From NCBI RefSeq assembly GCF_004362525.1, contig NZ_SNXS01000002.1, forward strand, positions 186,001 to 250,000: DNA of 64,000 bases, read 5' to 3'. Source of the DNA: Roseateles toxinivorans. Lineage in GTDB: Bacteria > Pseudomonadota > Gammaproteobacteria > Burkholderiales > Burkholderiaceae_C. The notes under the pieces were generated by a model that saw only the letters and a list, made by a program, of their open reading frames with translations, did not search any database and was not told the DNA's origin. Positions 25,410 through 35,700 of this stretch are shown piece by piece (position 1 is the stretch's first letter; each line of letters opens with the position of its first letter). The translations under genes and the position numbers were made by a program.

Positions 25410-26308
25410 GCCCCGATCCACGCACGCGTTTCAACCTTTACCTCAATCTGATCCGCTGGGACCGCCCGGCCGGCACCTGGCTGCTGCTGTGGCCCAGCCT
25501 GTCCGCGTTGTGGATCGCCGCCGACGGCTGGCCAGGCATGCACTTGCTGATGGTCTTCATCCTGGGCACCTTCCTGATGCGTTCGGCCGGCTGCTGCGTC
25601 AACGACGTCGCCGATCGGGAGTTCGACAAACACGTCAAGCGCACCGCCCAGCGCCCGGTGACCAGCGGCGCCGTTTCGGTGCGCGAGGCCCTGCTGCTGG
25701 GGGCGGGTCTTGCCCTGTTGGCCTTCGGCCTGGTGCTGACGACCAATGCGCCGGCCATCCTCCTGTCGTTCGCAGCGCTGGCCGTGGCCTGCCTCTACCC
25801 CTATGCCAAACGGGTCGTGGCGATGCCGCAGGCGGTGCTGGGCGTGGCCTTCAGCTTCGGCATACCGATGGCCTTTGCCGCCGCGCTGGGTGGCATGCAA
25901 TGGAGCCTGGAGGGCATCAATGCCGCCGTACCGCCCACCGCATGGGGCCTGCTGGCGTCGAATCTGTTCTGGGTACTGGCCTATGACACCGAGTACGCCA
26001 TGGTCGACCGCGACGACGACATCCGCATCGGCATCAAGACCTCAGCCCTGACGCTGGGCCGTTTTGACGTGGCGGCGGTGATGGGCTTCTATGCCATCTA
26101 TCTCGCGAGCTGGACCTGGCTCGGCCTGCGCCTCGGCCTGGGCAAGCTGTTTCTCTTGGGCATGGCCATCGCCGCAGCCCAGGTCGTCTGGCACTACCTG
26201 CTGATCCGTGACCGCTCGCGCGAGGGCTGCTTCAAGGCCTTCCGCGAGAACCACTGGCTGGGCTTCTCGGTCTTCGCCGGCGTGGCGCTGGATCTGTCGC
26301 TTCGTTAG
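25406..26308 (+). CDS. ubiA: 4-hydroxybenzoate polyprenyltransferase
   Basis: This 300-residue integral membrane enzyme attaches the polyprenyl tail to 4-hydroxybenzoate in ubiquinone synthesis. The two Asp-rich Mg-diphosphate motifs are present: N66-D67-x-x-D70 (NDVADREFD) and D194 ([12 protein letters not shown]). About eight to nine membrane segments are expected. The start ATG overlaps the AraC stop (ATGA). It is separated by about 4.2 kb from ubiC, which lies on the other strand, whereas in E. coli the two genes are adjacent. Confidence 0.95.
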   Translation: MSPDPRTRFNLYLNLIRWDRPAGTWLLLWPSLSALWIAADGWPGMHLLMVFILGTFLMRSAGCCVNDVADREFDKHVKRTAQRPVTSGAVSVREALLLGAGLALLAFGLVLTTNAPAILLSFAALAVACLYPYAKRVVAMPQAVLGVAFSFGIPMAFAAALGGMQWSLEGINAAVPPTAWGLLASNLFWVLAYDTEYAMVDRDDDIRIGIKTSALTLGRFDVAAVMGFYAIYLASWTWLGLRLGLGKLFLLGMAIAAAQVVWHYLLIRDRSREGCFKAFRENHWLGFSVFAGVALDLSLR

Positions 26309-26311
26309 CGT

Positions 26312-26920
26312 TCAAGCCTGGCCGCTGAGCTCGCGGTGCAGCCAGGCCTTGGCCAGGCTCCAGTCCCGCTTGACGGTGGCCAGGGACAGGTCCAACGCCT
26401 CGGCGATCTCCTCGTTCTCCAGGCCGCCGAAGAAGCGCAGCTCCACCACCTTGGCGGCGCGGGGGTCGAACTGCTCCAGCGCCAGCAACGCCTCATGCAC
26501 GGCCAGCACATCGGGGTCGCTGGGCAGGGCCAGCTGATCCAGGCCGGCCAGCGTGGCGCTGACCAGCTCCGCCTCGCGCTTCTGCGCGCGGCGCGCCATC
26601 TCGTGATTGACCAGGATGCGCCTCATCATGATGGAACTGACGGCCAGGAAATGGCTGCGGTTCTTCCAGTGGGTGCGTCGTTGATCGGCCATGCGGAACC
26701 AGGCCTCGTGGGCCAGCGCGGTGGCGCTGAGCGTGTGGCCGATGTTCTCGCGCCGCAGATGGCCGCCCGCCATGCGTCGCAACTCCTGGTACAGCAGTGC
26801 GAACAGCTGGTTGCCCACCGCGGCCCCCTCCCCGTTGGCCTGACCCTGGGCGCTGAGCCATTGCGTCAGCTCCGCCAGATCGACCGGAAACGAGGAAGGA
26901 AGGTCAGGAAGGTTTTTCAC
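26312..26920 (-). CDS. ECF-type RNA polymerase sigma factor
   Basis: This protein has 202 residues and belongs to the ECF sub-family often found beside serine/threonine kinases (matches the pattern of TIGR02999/PF07638). Region 2 is FALLYQELRRMAGGHLRRENIGHTLSATALAHEAWFRM and region 4 is ELRFFGGLENEEIAEALDLSLATVKRDWSLAKAWL. It has no C-terminal extension and no anti-sigma gene alongside; regulation through the divergent kinase gene at 27064 is the usual view of such pairs. It is convergent with ubiA (3-base gap). Confidence 0.92.
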   Translation of the reverse strand: MKNLPDLPSSFPVDLAELTQWLSAQGQANGEGAAVGNQLFALLYQELRRMAGGHLRRENIGHTLSATALAHEAWFRMADQRRTHWKNRSHFLAVSSIMMRRILVNHEMARRAQKREAELVSATLAGLDQLALPSDPDVLAVHEALLALEQFDPRAAKVVELRFFGGLENEEIAEALDLSLATVKRDWSLAKAWLHRELSGQA

Positions 26921-27001
26921 GGCCCCCGATTGTGTATGAGCTTTCCGCGGCTGCGTGCCTGCTTGAACCCAAAGTACCCCGCGAATACGGGGTCAGGTCC
27001 A

Positions 27002-27015
27002 TTGACCCGGGTCAA
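27002..27015. promoter_or_regulatory. Perfect palindrome in the sigma-kinase divergent gap
   Basis: TTGACCCGGGTCAA is a 14-base perfect palindrome centred 55 bases before the kinase start. A nearby hairpin (CCCCG-CGAATA-CGGGG, 26977-26992) lies on the sigma side. The palindrome contains a -35-like TTGACC; a TATGCT lies only 14 bases downstream, so a sigma-70 promoter is doubtful. It is a candidate operator. Confidence 0.4.
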
Positions 27016-27063
27016 ACGCTCTATGCTGGTCACCCGTCACGCTGTCATGGAGCTTGCCGCCGC

Positions 27064-29724
27064 ATGAGCCTGCCCACCGATTCCGCACGCTGGAGCCTCG
27101 TCAAGTCGCTGTTTGACGAGGCGTTGCAGCGGCCCGAATCGCAGCGCGAGGCCTGGGTGCGGGAGCAGGCTCTGGCGCCCGAGGTGCGCGAGGAGCTGCT
27201 GTCGCTGCTGGCCCATAGCACCGGCGGGCATGAGGCCGCCCCGGGGTTTCTGGAGCAGCCGGCGCCCACGCTCCGCGAGCTGGGCCGGAGCGGCTGGCCG
27301 GGTATGCGCTGTGGCAGCTGGGAATTGCTGGAGCCCATCGGCAGCGGCGGCATGGGCGAGGTGTTCCGTGCCCGTCGCGCCGACGGGGCCTACGAGGGCC
27401 TGGCTGCCGTCAAGCTGCTCAAGCGCGGCATGGACTCGGCCCAGGTGCTGGCCCGCTTCGCCCAGGAACGGCAGACGCTGGCGCGGCTGGAGCACCCGCA
27501 TATCGCGCGCCTGTTCGACGCCGGCCTCAGCGAGCTGGGCCTGCCCTACTTCGTGATGGAGCTGGTGCAGGGCCGGCCTCTGGACCAGGCCTGCGAGGGA
27601 CTGGCCCTGGAGCAGCGCCTGCAGCTGTTCCTGCAACTGGCCGATGCGGTGGCCTATGCGCACCGCAATCTGCTGGTGCACCGCGATCTGAAGCCCGGCA
27701 ATGTGCTGGTTAACGAGCAGGGCCAGGTCAAGCTGCTGGACTTCGGCATCGCCAAGGCGCTGGACCCGCTCGACGGCACCGATGCCGGCCAGACCCGGGT
27801 CGGCGAGCGCCCCTACACGCCGCATTACGCCAGCCCCGAGCAGGTGCGTGGCGAGCCGGTCAACACGGCCACCGACATCTATTCGCTGGGCGTGCTGCTG
27901 TACCTGATGTTGACCGGCGTTCGCCCCTATGGACGGCAGGCCAGCACACCGGGCGAGGCCGCGCACAGCGTGCTGATGGAGGCGCCCACCCGACCCAGCA
28001 CCCTGGGGCCGGAGGTGGTCAGCGATGCACACTGGCTGGCCACCCGCCAGCGCCTGCGCGGCGATCTCGACAAGATCGTGCTCAAGGCGCTTGAGAAACC
28101 GCTGGAGCGGCGCTATGCCAGCGTCGATGCGCTGGCGGGCGATGTACGCGCCTATCTGGGCGGCTATCCGGTCAGCGCGAGGGCGCCCAGCTGGGGCTAT
28201 GTGACCGGCCATTTCATACGCCGCCATCGCCTGCCGGTGGCATTGAGCGGCGTGGCGCTGCTGGCCCTGATCGGAGGGCTGATAGGCACCGCCTGGCAGA
28301 TGCAGGAGGCCCAGCTGGCCCGGGCCCAGGCCGAGCGCCGCTTTGCCCAGGTGCGCCAGTTGGCCAACAAGCTGGTTTTCAACTACCACGACCAGATCGC
28401 CAGCCTGCCCGGCGCCACCCAGGTGCGCGAGGCCCTGCTCGGCGATGCGGTCGGCTATCTGGACGGACTCAACCAGGAGTTGGGCCAGGACCGCCGCCTG
28501 GCCCGCGAACTGGCCGAGTCGTATTCCCGTATCGCCGCACTTCAGGGCGATGCGTTCTCGCCCAGCCAGGAACGCCTGGCCCTGGCTGAGCAGAATCTGG
28601 ACAAGGCCCTGGCCCTGCTGCCCAGCTATCTGGACAGCAGCAACCGCGAGCTGGAGGCCCTCAACAACGCCACCGAGATGTGGCAGGGCCGGGCCCTGCT
28701 GCACAGCCGAGCAGGCCGTCTGCAGCGGGCTCTCGACGCGCTGGAGGAGGGCCGGCGCCTGAGCGCCCGGGCGCTGGCACTGGCGCCGGGCAACAAGGAA
28801 GCGATCTCGCAACTTGCCACCTTGAAGGGCCGCATGGCCCTGGTGCTGGGCGGCAACTACAGTCAGGCCTGCCTGGGTAGGGTGGCCGAAGCCGGCACAC
28901 AATGGCTGGAAGCGTTGGCGCTGTTCGAGCAGTTGGTGGCCAGCGAGCCCGAATCGCCCCAGTGGCTGAATCAGCTCGCCTGGGCGCGCAACGGTCTGGC
29001 GAGCTGGGCGGTGCTGAACGGTGATGGTGACGAGGCCGTGCGCCAAGGGCGGCAGCTGATCGCACTGCGCGACAGGATCAGCGCGCTGGAACCCAATAAC
29101 GGCAACTTCCAACAGCAGGCCGCCATGACGCGATCGGTGATGGCCGCGGCGCTGAGCGCGGCCGGCCGGCCGAAGGAGGGTCTGCAATGGCTGGACCAGG
29201 CCGGGCTCATCCTGCACAAAATCAATCGCCAGGATGGCGCCAATCGCGCCGCCAGCCGTGATGCGGCACTGCTGCAGCTGGTTCGGGCGCGCACACTGCA
29301 CCTAGCCGAGCCCGGCGCGGCCAGCCGCCTGGCCCTGCTGAATGCCCTGCGGGGACTACCCGACAGCGCCGAGCTGCATCACGACTTCTATATGACGCGC
29401 TGGCGTGCCGAGGCGCTGATCTGGAATGCCAGGGCCCACAGTTCGCGACCTTCAGACGCCGAGCAAGCGCTGAGCTATGCCGAGCAGGCACAGGCCCTGC
29501 TGAAGCGCCTGCCGGACAACCCCGACAATGCCAATCTGCGCTGGATGATGGCCCAGGCCCTGGGCGAGCAGGCGCAGGCTCAGCGCATGCTGGGTCGCGA
29601 CGCCGCAGCGCGCTTGAGTGCAGGGCAGGCCATGGACCTGTGGGGTGGCGGCAGTGCCGCAGCGGCTCCGGCCTACTTCAAGACCTGGATCGAACGCGAC
29701 CGACGCAGTGCCGAGGGTCGCTGA
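27064..29724 (+). CDS. Transmembrane serine/threonine protein kinase with TPR-like output region
   Basis: This protein has 886 residues. The kinase domain occupies about residues 86-350: glycine loop GSGGMGEVF near 93, AVKLLKRG lysine, HRDLKPGN near 206, DFG near 226, and an APE-like YASPEQ. A single membrane segment (PVALSGVALLALIGGLIGTAW) sits near 390-410, then about 470 residues of Ala/Leu-rich helical repeats, TPR-like, presumably periplasmic. The N-terminal 80 residues resemble the short helical leader common to this kinase group. The ATG at 27064 is chosen because upstream codons are not conserved in character. It is divergent from the ECF sigma factor, a recurrent kinase-sigma pair. 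Confidence 0.93.
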   Translation: MSLPTDSARWSLVKSLFDEALQRPESQREAWVREQALAPEVREELLSLLAHSTGGHEAAPGFLEQPAPTLRELGRSGWPGMRCGSWELLEPIGSGGMGEVFRARRADGAYEGLAAVKLLKRGMDSAQVLARFAQERQTLARLEHPHIARLFDAGLSELGLPYFVMELVQGRPLDQACEGLALEQRLQLFLQLADAVAYAHRNLLVHRDLKPGNVLVNEQGQVKLLDFGIAKALDPLDGTDAGQTRVGERPYTPHYASPEQVRGEPVNTATDIYSLGVLLYLMLTGVRPYGRQASTPGEAAHSVLMEAPTRPSTLGPEVVSDAHWLATRQRLRGDLDKIVLKALEKPLERRYASVDALAGDVRAYLGGYPVSARAPSWGYVTGHFIRRHRLPVALSGVALLALIGGLIGTAWQMQEAQLARAQAERRFAQVRQLANKLVFNYHDQIASLPGATQVREALLGDAVGYLDGLNQELGQDRRLARELAESYSRIAALQGDAFSPSQERLALAEQNLDKALALLPSYLDSSNRELEALNNATEMWQGRALLHSRAGRLQRALDALEEGRRLSARALALAPGNKEAISQLATLKGRMALVLGGNYSQACLGRVAEAGTQWLEALALFEQLVASEPESPQWLNQLAWARNGLASWAVLNGDGDEAVRQGRQLIALRDRISALEPNNGNFQQQAAMTRSVMAAALSAAGRPKEGLQWLDQAGLILHKINRQDGANRAASRDAALLQLVRARTLHLAEPGAASRLALLNALRGLPDSAELHHDFYMTRWRAEALIWNARAHSSRPSDAEQALSYAEQAQALLKRLPDNPDNANLRWMMAQALGEQAQAQRMLGRDAAARLSAGQAMDLWGGGSAAAAPAYFKTWIERDRRSAEGR

Positions 29725-29739
29725 ACAAGGAGCGCCGAC

Positions 29740-30471
29740 TCAGAACGCGTACTGCAGGCGCATCGAAAACATGCTGCCTGGGCGGCCGTAGATCTTGCCG
29801 TTCAGCCATGCCGCCTGATATTTGATCTGCTGCCTGGCGCCCACGTCCCAGCTGCCCGACAACACCGGCCCGGCGCGATGCGACTGCCGGGCGTGGGGCG
29901 ACCAGTGGTCCCAGGGTCCCAGCTCGCCGAAGCCCTGCAGGCCGACATGCAGCCAGGGCTTCCAGCGGTACTTGGCCTGCCACTGGTACTTCATCTTGGT
30001 CGGGCCGGGCACGGCACCGTCGAAGCGGCGCTCAAGGAACGCATTGGCATTCAGCTGGGTGCGGCCGACGTCGGTCTGCAATGCCGGCCCGATCTCGATC
30101 TCCACACCATCAGCGCGATCGCGGTTCCAGATCAGATTCGTGTGCACGGCCAGGTCGAAAGGATACTGGCCCTGGGTCAGCAGATAGTCGTTCTGCCAGT
30201 TCAGGGTGCTCAGCTTGGTGGCCACGCCGGTGCCGCCGATGAAGCTGGCATAGAGCTCGGTGTACCAGCGCTTGCTGACGCCGTAGCCGAAGCCGATCTC
30301 CGGCCAGGTCTGGACCGGCCGCCCGGGGAACTTGACGGTCCAGTAGCGGTAGTCGATCGAGGCCTCGCCCTCGTTCTCATACACGCTGACCAGGTAGTAA
30401 CCGGGGTCGGCCGCGAGGGCCGACCCCAAGGGCCAGATCAAGCAGGCAAGGACTGCAAGCCGATTGCGCAT
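29740..30471 (-). CDS. Probable outer-membrane or periplasmic beta-rich protein
   Basis: This protein has 243 residues from the ATG at 30471, which has a GGGAGA site; an earlier ATG at 30501 has none. A signal peptide (MRNRLAVLACLIWPLGSALA) is followed by alternating aromatic/charged strands (IDYRYWTVKFPGRPVQTWPEIGFGYG, KMKYQWQAKYRWKPWLHVG). The last residue is Phe after MRLQYA, the terminal signature of outer-membrane barrels. No named family was recognised. It is tail-to-tail with the kinase gene. Confidence 0.75.
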   Translation of the reverse strand: MRNRLAVLACLIWPLGSALAADPGYYLVSVYENEGEASIDYRYWTVKFPGRPVQTWPEIGFGYGVSKRWYTELYASFIGGTGVATKLSTLNWQNDYLLTQGQYPFDLAVHTNLIWNRDRADGVEIEIGPALQTDVGRTQLNANAFLERRFDGAVPGPTKMKYQWQAKYRWKPWLHVGLQGFGELGPWDHWSPHARQSHRAGPVLSGSWDVGARQQIKYQAAWLNGKIYGRPGSMFSMRLQYAF

Positions 30472-30534
30472 CAAGCGTCTCCCGAACAATCCCACAGCCA
30501 TGAAAAGCCTGCCATAGCTTAATCGCTGCCTGAC

Positions 30535-31062
30535 TCAGGGCCGGTACTTCGCCAGCCCAGGCGCAAACAACTCCATCACCCGCAGCTGCGCCCCGCCGCG
30601 GCGGAACACCGAGTTGCGAGACCACAGCATCTGCGCCGAAGGTGGGCTGCCGGTGGCCGCCAGCCACTGGCGCTGCAGATGGCGGCGCGTGTGGCCGTGA
30701 CGGGCCAGGCGACGCGGCCGCAACTCGCTGCGCACGACGCGGCGGTCGGCATACAGCAGGTTCGCCAGCGGCTGCGGCCCCAGCCCCTTGAGCGCGCGCC
30801 AGGGCCCGGCCAGCGCCGACTTGTGCAGGGCCGAGCGGGCCCAGACCAGGGGCACACCATCGACGCGCAGCAAGACCTCACGGACCAGGGTGCAGCCCCG
30901 CCGAGGCAGGCCCAGCGCCAGGCGCTCATGGCTGCGCAGCGGCTGGGTGCGCTGGCTCAGCACCTGCACCTCGAAGCGCTGGCCCAGGCGCGCCAGGCGC
31001 CGGCTCAGCGAACCGGGCGCGCGCAGCCAGTCGCGCAGGCCTTCACGGCTTGCTATTCCCAT
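30535..31062 (-). CDS. ubiC: Chorismate pyruvate-lyase
   Basis: This protein has 175 residues. UbiC converts chorismate to 4-hydroxybenzoate plus pyruvate, the first committed step of ubiquinone synthesis; UbiA, also in this window, uses the product. Family landmarks: REVLLRVDGVPLVWARS in the middle and VMELFAPGL near the end, the latter holding the conserved Glu. It starts 18 bases after the proC stop, so it is in one transcript with proC. A TTG at 31071 would add three residues. Confidence 0.85.
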   Translation of the reverse strand: MGIASREGLRDWLRAPGSLSRRLARLGQRFEVQVLSQRTQPLRSHERLALGLPRRGCTLVREVLLRVDGVPLVWARSALHKSALAGPWRALKGLGPQPLANLLYADRRVVRSELRPRRLARHGHTRRHLQRQWLAATGSPPSAQMLWSRNSVFRRGGAQLRVMELFAPGLAKYRP

Positions 31063-31080
31063 GATGCTCAACGGCCCTGT

Positions 31081-31893
31081 TCAGTTGCCGAACTCGTCGC
31101 CCAGCTCGCGGGCACGCTGTTGAGCGGCGAGCACGGCCCGCTGCACCGCGGCGCCCACGCCATCGGCCTGCAGGCTGCTCAGCGCCGCGTAGGTGGTGCC
31201 GCCCTTGGACGTGACGCGCTCGCGCAGCGTGGCCGGCGACTCGTCGGACTGCAGGGCCAGCGCGGCCGCGCCGGCGCAGGTGGCCAGCGCCAGCTGGCGG
31301 CCCTGCTCGGCCGAGAGCCCCATCTCGATGGCGGCGGCCATCATCGCCTCGACAATGTAGAAGAAATAGGCCGGGCCGGAGCCCGACAGCGCCGTCACGG
31401 CGTCCAGATCGGCCTCGCGCTCCACCCACAGCGTGGTGCCGGTTGGCCGCAGCACCTGCTCGACCAGCGCGCGGTCGGCGGCCGTGACCTCGGGGCGCGC
31501 ATACAGGCCTGCAATGCCCTGTCCGATCAACGCGGGCGTGTTGGGCATGGCGCGCACGACACGCTGCGCAGCGGTCGCGGCGACCAGCCCCTCGCTGCGT
31601 ATGCCGGCCATCACCGACAGCTGCAAGGCCTGCTGCACATGGGGCCGGCACGGCAGGGACGCCTCGGTGAACAGCTGCGGCTTGACGGCCCACAGCACCA
31701 GGCCGGCGCGCTGCAGCGAGGCATCGGCCGCGGCCAGCGGCTGCAGACCGAAGTCGGCCGCCAGCCTGGCGCGCTGCGCCTCGAAGGGCTCGACCACCAG
31801 CAAGTCGGCGGCGGCGTGGCCCGCCTTCAGCAGGCCGCCGATGATGGCGCTGGCCATATTGCCGCCGCCGATGAATGCTATGCAGGTGTTCAT
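31081..31893 (-). CDS. proC: Pyrroline-5-carboxylate reductase
   Basis: This protein has 270 residues and catalyses the last step of proline synthesis (P5C to proline, NAD(P)H). The Rossmann start is IAFIGGGNMASAIIGGL; the catalytic/dimer region is TALSGSGPAYFFY and the C-terminal signature RERVTSKGGTT is intact. The ATG at 31893 gives the standard N terminus. It is the first gene of proC-ubiC, divergent from the nitroreductase-fold gene. putA, the opposite pathway, lies 0.8 kb beyond its start. Confidence 0.96.
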   Translation of the reverse strand: MNTCIAFIGGGNMASAIIGGLLKAGHAAADLLVVEPFEAQRARLAADFGLQPLAAADASLQRAGLVLWAVKPQLFTEASLPCRPHVQQALQLSVMAGIRSEGLVAATAAQRVVRAMPNTPALIGQGIAGLYARPEVTAADRALVEQVLRPTGTTLWVEREADLDAVTALSGSGPAYFFYIVEAMMAAAIEMGLSAEQGRQLALATCAGAAALALQSDESPATLRERVTSKGGTTYAALSSLQADGVGAAVQRAVLAAQQRARELGDEFGN

Positions 31894-32037
31894 ATCGCCG
31901 AGATCCACGCTTGAGGGAGTCGGCAAGTTTAGGGGCACTGCCGATGTGAGTTTCGCGTCTCCGGCGCTATGCTGGCGCCCAGAAATCGCGGCCAAGACCG
32001 CTTTCACCGTCAAATCCACCTGTCAGGGAGACAGCAC

Positions 32038-32724
32038 ATGACCACCACCTTCGCGCCGCCCGTCATGGAGGCGCTGCCCCACTATCAGGAACTGAGCCCG
32101 GCGCAAATGCTGGAACGCGCCCAGGCCCGCTACCAGAGCCTGCTGCGCCGCCGCACCGTGCGCGACTTCGACAGTCGGCCGGTGGACCGCGCCGTGATCG
32201 AGCACTGCCTGCTCGCCGCAGGCACCGCGCCCTCGGGCGCCAACCAGCAGCCCTGGCACTTCGCCGTCATCACCGACACCGCGCGCAAGCAGGAAATTCG
32301 CGCCGCGGCCGAGGAGGAAGAGCGCGCCTTCTACGCCGGCCGCGCCCCCGAGGAATGGCTGCGCGCGCTGGCGCCGCTGGGCACCGACGCGAGCAAGCCC
32401 TTTCTGGAGGAGGCGCCGCTGCTGATCTGCATCTTTGCGCAGAAGTACGGCATAGACGCCAGCGGTGAGCGCTTCAGCCACTACTACGTGCCCGAGTCTG
32501 TGGGCATTGCCACCGGCTTCCTGATCAGTGCGCTGCATGAGGCGGGCCTGGCCAGCCTGACGCACACGCCCAGTCCGATGGGCTTCCTGAACCGCATCTG
32601 CATGCGCCCGGACAACGAGAAGCCGGTCATCCTGCTGGTCGTCGGCCATCCGAAGGCCGGTTGCCAGGTGCCGGTGCATGGCGGCATCAAGAAGCCACTG
32701 GAGCAGATCAGCTCCTGGTTGTGA
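32038..32724 (+). CDS. Nitroreductase-fold flavoprotein, iodotyrosine deiodinase-like
   Basis: This protein has 228 residues. It has the FMN nitroreductase fold (RRRTVRDF at 37-44, [12 protein letters not shown] at 62-73). From memory, it aligns without gaps to human iodotyrosine deiodinase through the lid: E95, Y99 and K120 coincide with the human residues that grip the halotyrosine zwitterion (E157, Y161, K182), and THTPSP matches the flavin Thr region. Reductive dehalogenation of halotyrosines, or a related activity on tyrosine-like compounds, is thus plausible. It lacks the membrane anchor of the animal enzyme, as bacterial members do. A GGGAG site precedes the ATG. It is divergent from proC. 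Confidence 0.88.
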   Translation: MTTTFAPPVMEALPHYQELSPAQMLERAQARYQSLLRRRTVRDFDSRPVDRAVIEHCLLAAGTAPSGANQQPWHFAVITDTARKQEIRAAAEEEERAFYAGRAPEEWLRALAPLGTDASKPFLEEAPLLICIFAQKYGIDASGERFSHYYVPESVGIATGFLISALHEAGLASLTHTPSPMGFLNRICMRPDNEKPVILLVVGHPKAGCQVPVHGGIKKPLEQISSWL

Positions 32725-32736
32725 GGCCCGGCCGGC

Positions 32737-35700
32737 TCAGTGCGTGCCGGCCAGCAGCGCCGCATTGCCCCCGGCCGCGGCGGTGTTGATGGTCAAGGTC
32801 TGCTCGGCCGCGAAGCGGTACTGCTGACGCGGATTGGCGGCCTCGGCAGCGCTGATCAGCGGCAGGATGGCGCCGCTGCGCTGGGCCAGGCGGCGCAGCA
32901 CGGTACGGACCAGGCCCACATCGTTGGCGGCCACGCAGACGCCGGCCAGCGCCGACGCGCCCAGCAGTGCGGCGGCGGCATCCACCGGTAGCACCGTCAG
33001 CACAGCCGCAGGCAGGCCGGCGGCGACAAATTGCTGGCGCAGCGTCTCGCAGCGGCCGTTGCCGAGCAAGGCCACGCTATTGCCTGCCACCAGCGCGCCG
33101 GCCAGGGCGGCGGCCAGCTGGGCGACATCGGCACCGTCGCTGAGCACGGCGATGACGCCGCGGCCATGCAGGCGCAGCTCATTGCTTTCTCCGGTGGGGC
33201 CGGGCAGGGCCAGCGGCGCCAGGCCGTGGCGGGCCTGCAAGGCATGGGCCCGCACCACAGCGGCAGCGCCGGGCTCAAGTGAATCGGCGGTGCGCTCCAG
33301 CACGGCCACACGCTGGGCCAGCTCGACCTCGGCCCAGGCGGCCTGTGCCGTCTGCAGCGCGGCCAGACGCCCGTTCAAATCAGCGGGGGCCGCCACGCCC
33401 GAGATCAGGCCGCTCATCGCCTGGGTGCTCGGCGCCGGCTCGGCGCAGAAGCGGTGCAGATAGTGAGGGCCGCCAGCCTTGGGGCCGGTGCCCGACATGC
33501 CCTCGCCACCAAAGGGCTGGACCCCGACCACGGCGCCGATGATGTTGCGGTTGACGTAGACATTGCCGACCTGAGCCTTGGCGGCCAGGCGCAGCGCCCG
33601 GCTGTCGATGCGGGTCTGTATGCCCAGCGTCAGGCCGTAACCCAGCGCATTGATCTGCTCGATCACCGTGTCGGCCTCGCCGCCCCAGCGCAGCACATGC
33701 AGCACCGGGCCGAAGATCTCCTGGCCGAGGTCGGCGATCTTGTTGATCTCGAAGGCCACCGGCTTGACCAGACGCGGCACGGCGTCGTGGATGGTGCCCT
33801 CGGCGATCAGCTTCGCCTCACGCTTCAGCCGTTCGACCTGGGCGGTGATGCCCTGATAGGCCTCGTCATCGATGACCGGACCCACATCGGTGGCCAGTTC
33901 GGCCGGGTTGCCGACCCACAGCTCCTGCAGTGCGCCGCGCAGCATCGCTATCAGGCCGTCGGCAATGCTCTCGTGCACGCACAGCAGGCGCAGCGCCGAG
34001 CAACGCTGGCCGGCCGAGCGAAAGGCCGATTGCACGACGGCATCGACCACCTGCTCGGGCAGCGCGGTCGAGTCGACGACCATCGCGTTGATGCCGCCCG
34101 TCTCGGCGATCAGCGGCACGACGGCGCCCTCCTTGGCGGCCAGCGTGCGGTTGATGATGTGGGCCACGGCCGTGGAGCCGGTGAAGCACACGCCTGCGGT
34201 ATGTGGGTGAGCCACCAGGCCGGCGCCGACCGTCTCGCCGGGGCCATGTAGCAACGCCAGTGCGTCACGGGGCAGACCGCATTGCTGCAGCAGCTCGACC
34301 ATCTTCAGCGCGACATAGGGTGTCTGCTCGGCCGGCTTGGCGGCCACCGTGTTGCCCGTCACCAGCGCGGCAACGACCTGGCCGGCAAAGATCGCCAGCG
34401 GGAAATTCCACGGGCTGATGCAGACGAACACGCCGCGGCCCTGAATGCGCGGGGCCTCAAGCTCGGCCTGGTCGGCGTAGTAGCGCAGGAAGTCGACCGC
34501 CTCGCGCACCTCGGCCACGCAATCGGCCTGGGTCTTGTGCGCCTCCTTCACCAGCAGCGCGCAGAACTCGGCCAGGCGGGCGTCCAGTGCGTCGGCGGCG
34601 CGGCGCAGGATGGCGGCACGCTCGGCCACCGGCGTCGCATTCCAGCCGGCAAAGCCGGCCTGCAGCCGGGCCATCGCCTCATCCACATCGAAGCTGGTGG
34701 CCTCGGGCACGGCTCGCAGGGCATGCTGCTCCAGCGCCCGGCGCAGCGGCTCGCGCTGGGCCGGCGCGGTCAGGTCAGCGCCGGTGGAGTTGGCACGGCC
34801 GCGGCCCTGGGCATCCCGGTACAGATCGACCGGCATCGGCAAGGCGCCGGTGGGCTGCACCAGGCTGATCGGCGAGCCCAGCAGCTCGGGTACCTGCACA
34901 TTGACGTCGGCCAGCTGATGGACGAAGGACGAGTTGGCGCCGTTCTCCAGCAGGCGGCGCACCAGATAGGCCAGCAGATCGCGGTGCTCGCCGACCGGGG
35001 CGTAGACGCGGCAAGGAATGGACCCATCCTTCAGCACCTCGCGATAGACGCCCTCGCCCATGCCGTGCAGGCGCTGCATCTCGAACTTGGCATTGGCGGC
35101 GCGGGCCATCAGCACGATGGCGGCAATGGTGCCGGCGTTGTGGCTGGCGAACTGCGGGTAGATCACATCGGCATGGGCTATCAGCGCCTTGGCGCAGGCC
35201 AGATAGGACACATCGGTGTGCTGCTTGTGCGTGAACACCGGATAGGCCTCCAGGCCCAACTCCTGGGCCCGCTTGATCTCGCCGTCCCAGTAGGCGCCCT
35301 TGACCAGACGCACCATGAAGCGCAGTCCGTGCTTGCGGGCGATAGCGGCCACCTCGTGGATGACGGCCTGCGCGCGGGTCTGGTAGGCCTGCACGGCCAG
35401 GCCGAAGCCGCGCCACTGCGGATAGGTCTTGGCGATCTGCTCGGCCAGGGTGTCCAGCACGTCCAGCGACAGCTCCAGTCGGTCCACCTCCTCGGCATCG
35501 ATGGTGAGGTTGATATTGGCGTTGGCGGCCAGCTCGATCAGCTGCCAGACGCGGGGCAGCAGCTCGGCGAACACGCGCTCACGCTGCAGCACTTCGTAGC
35601 GGGAGAACAGCGCGCTGAGCTTGATCGAGATGCCGTCGGCCGTCTCGGGCGCCTCGGCCTTGCTGCCGGCAGCGATGGCCTTGATGGCCGCGATGTAGGA

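Noticed and set aside
27037-29301. Long minus-strand open frame (754 codons) opposite the kinase gene
   Set aside because: It mirrors the kinase gene in the opposite frame and has no domain; the Gln/His/Leu-rich product is typical antisense shadow in high-GC DNA.
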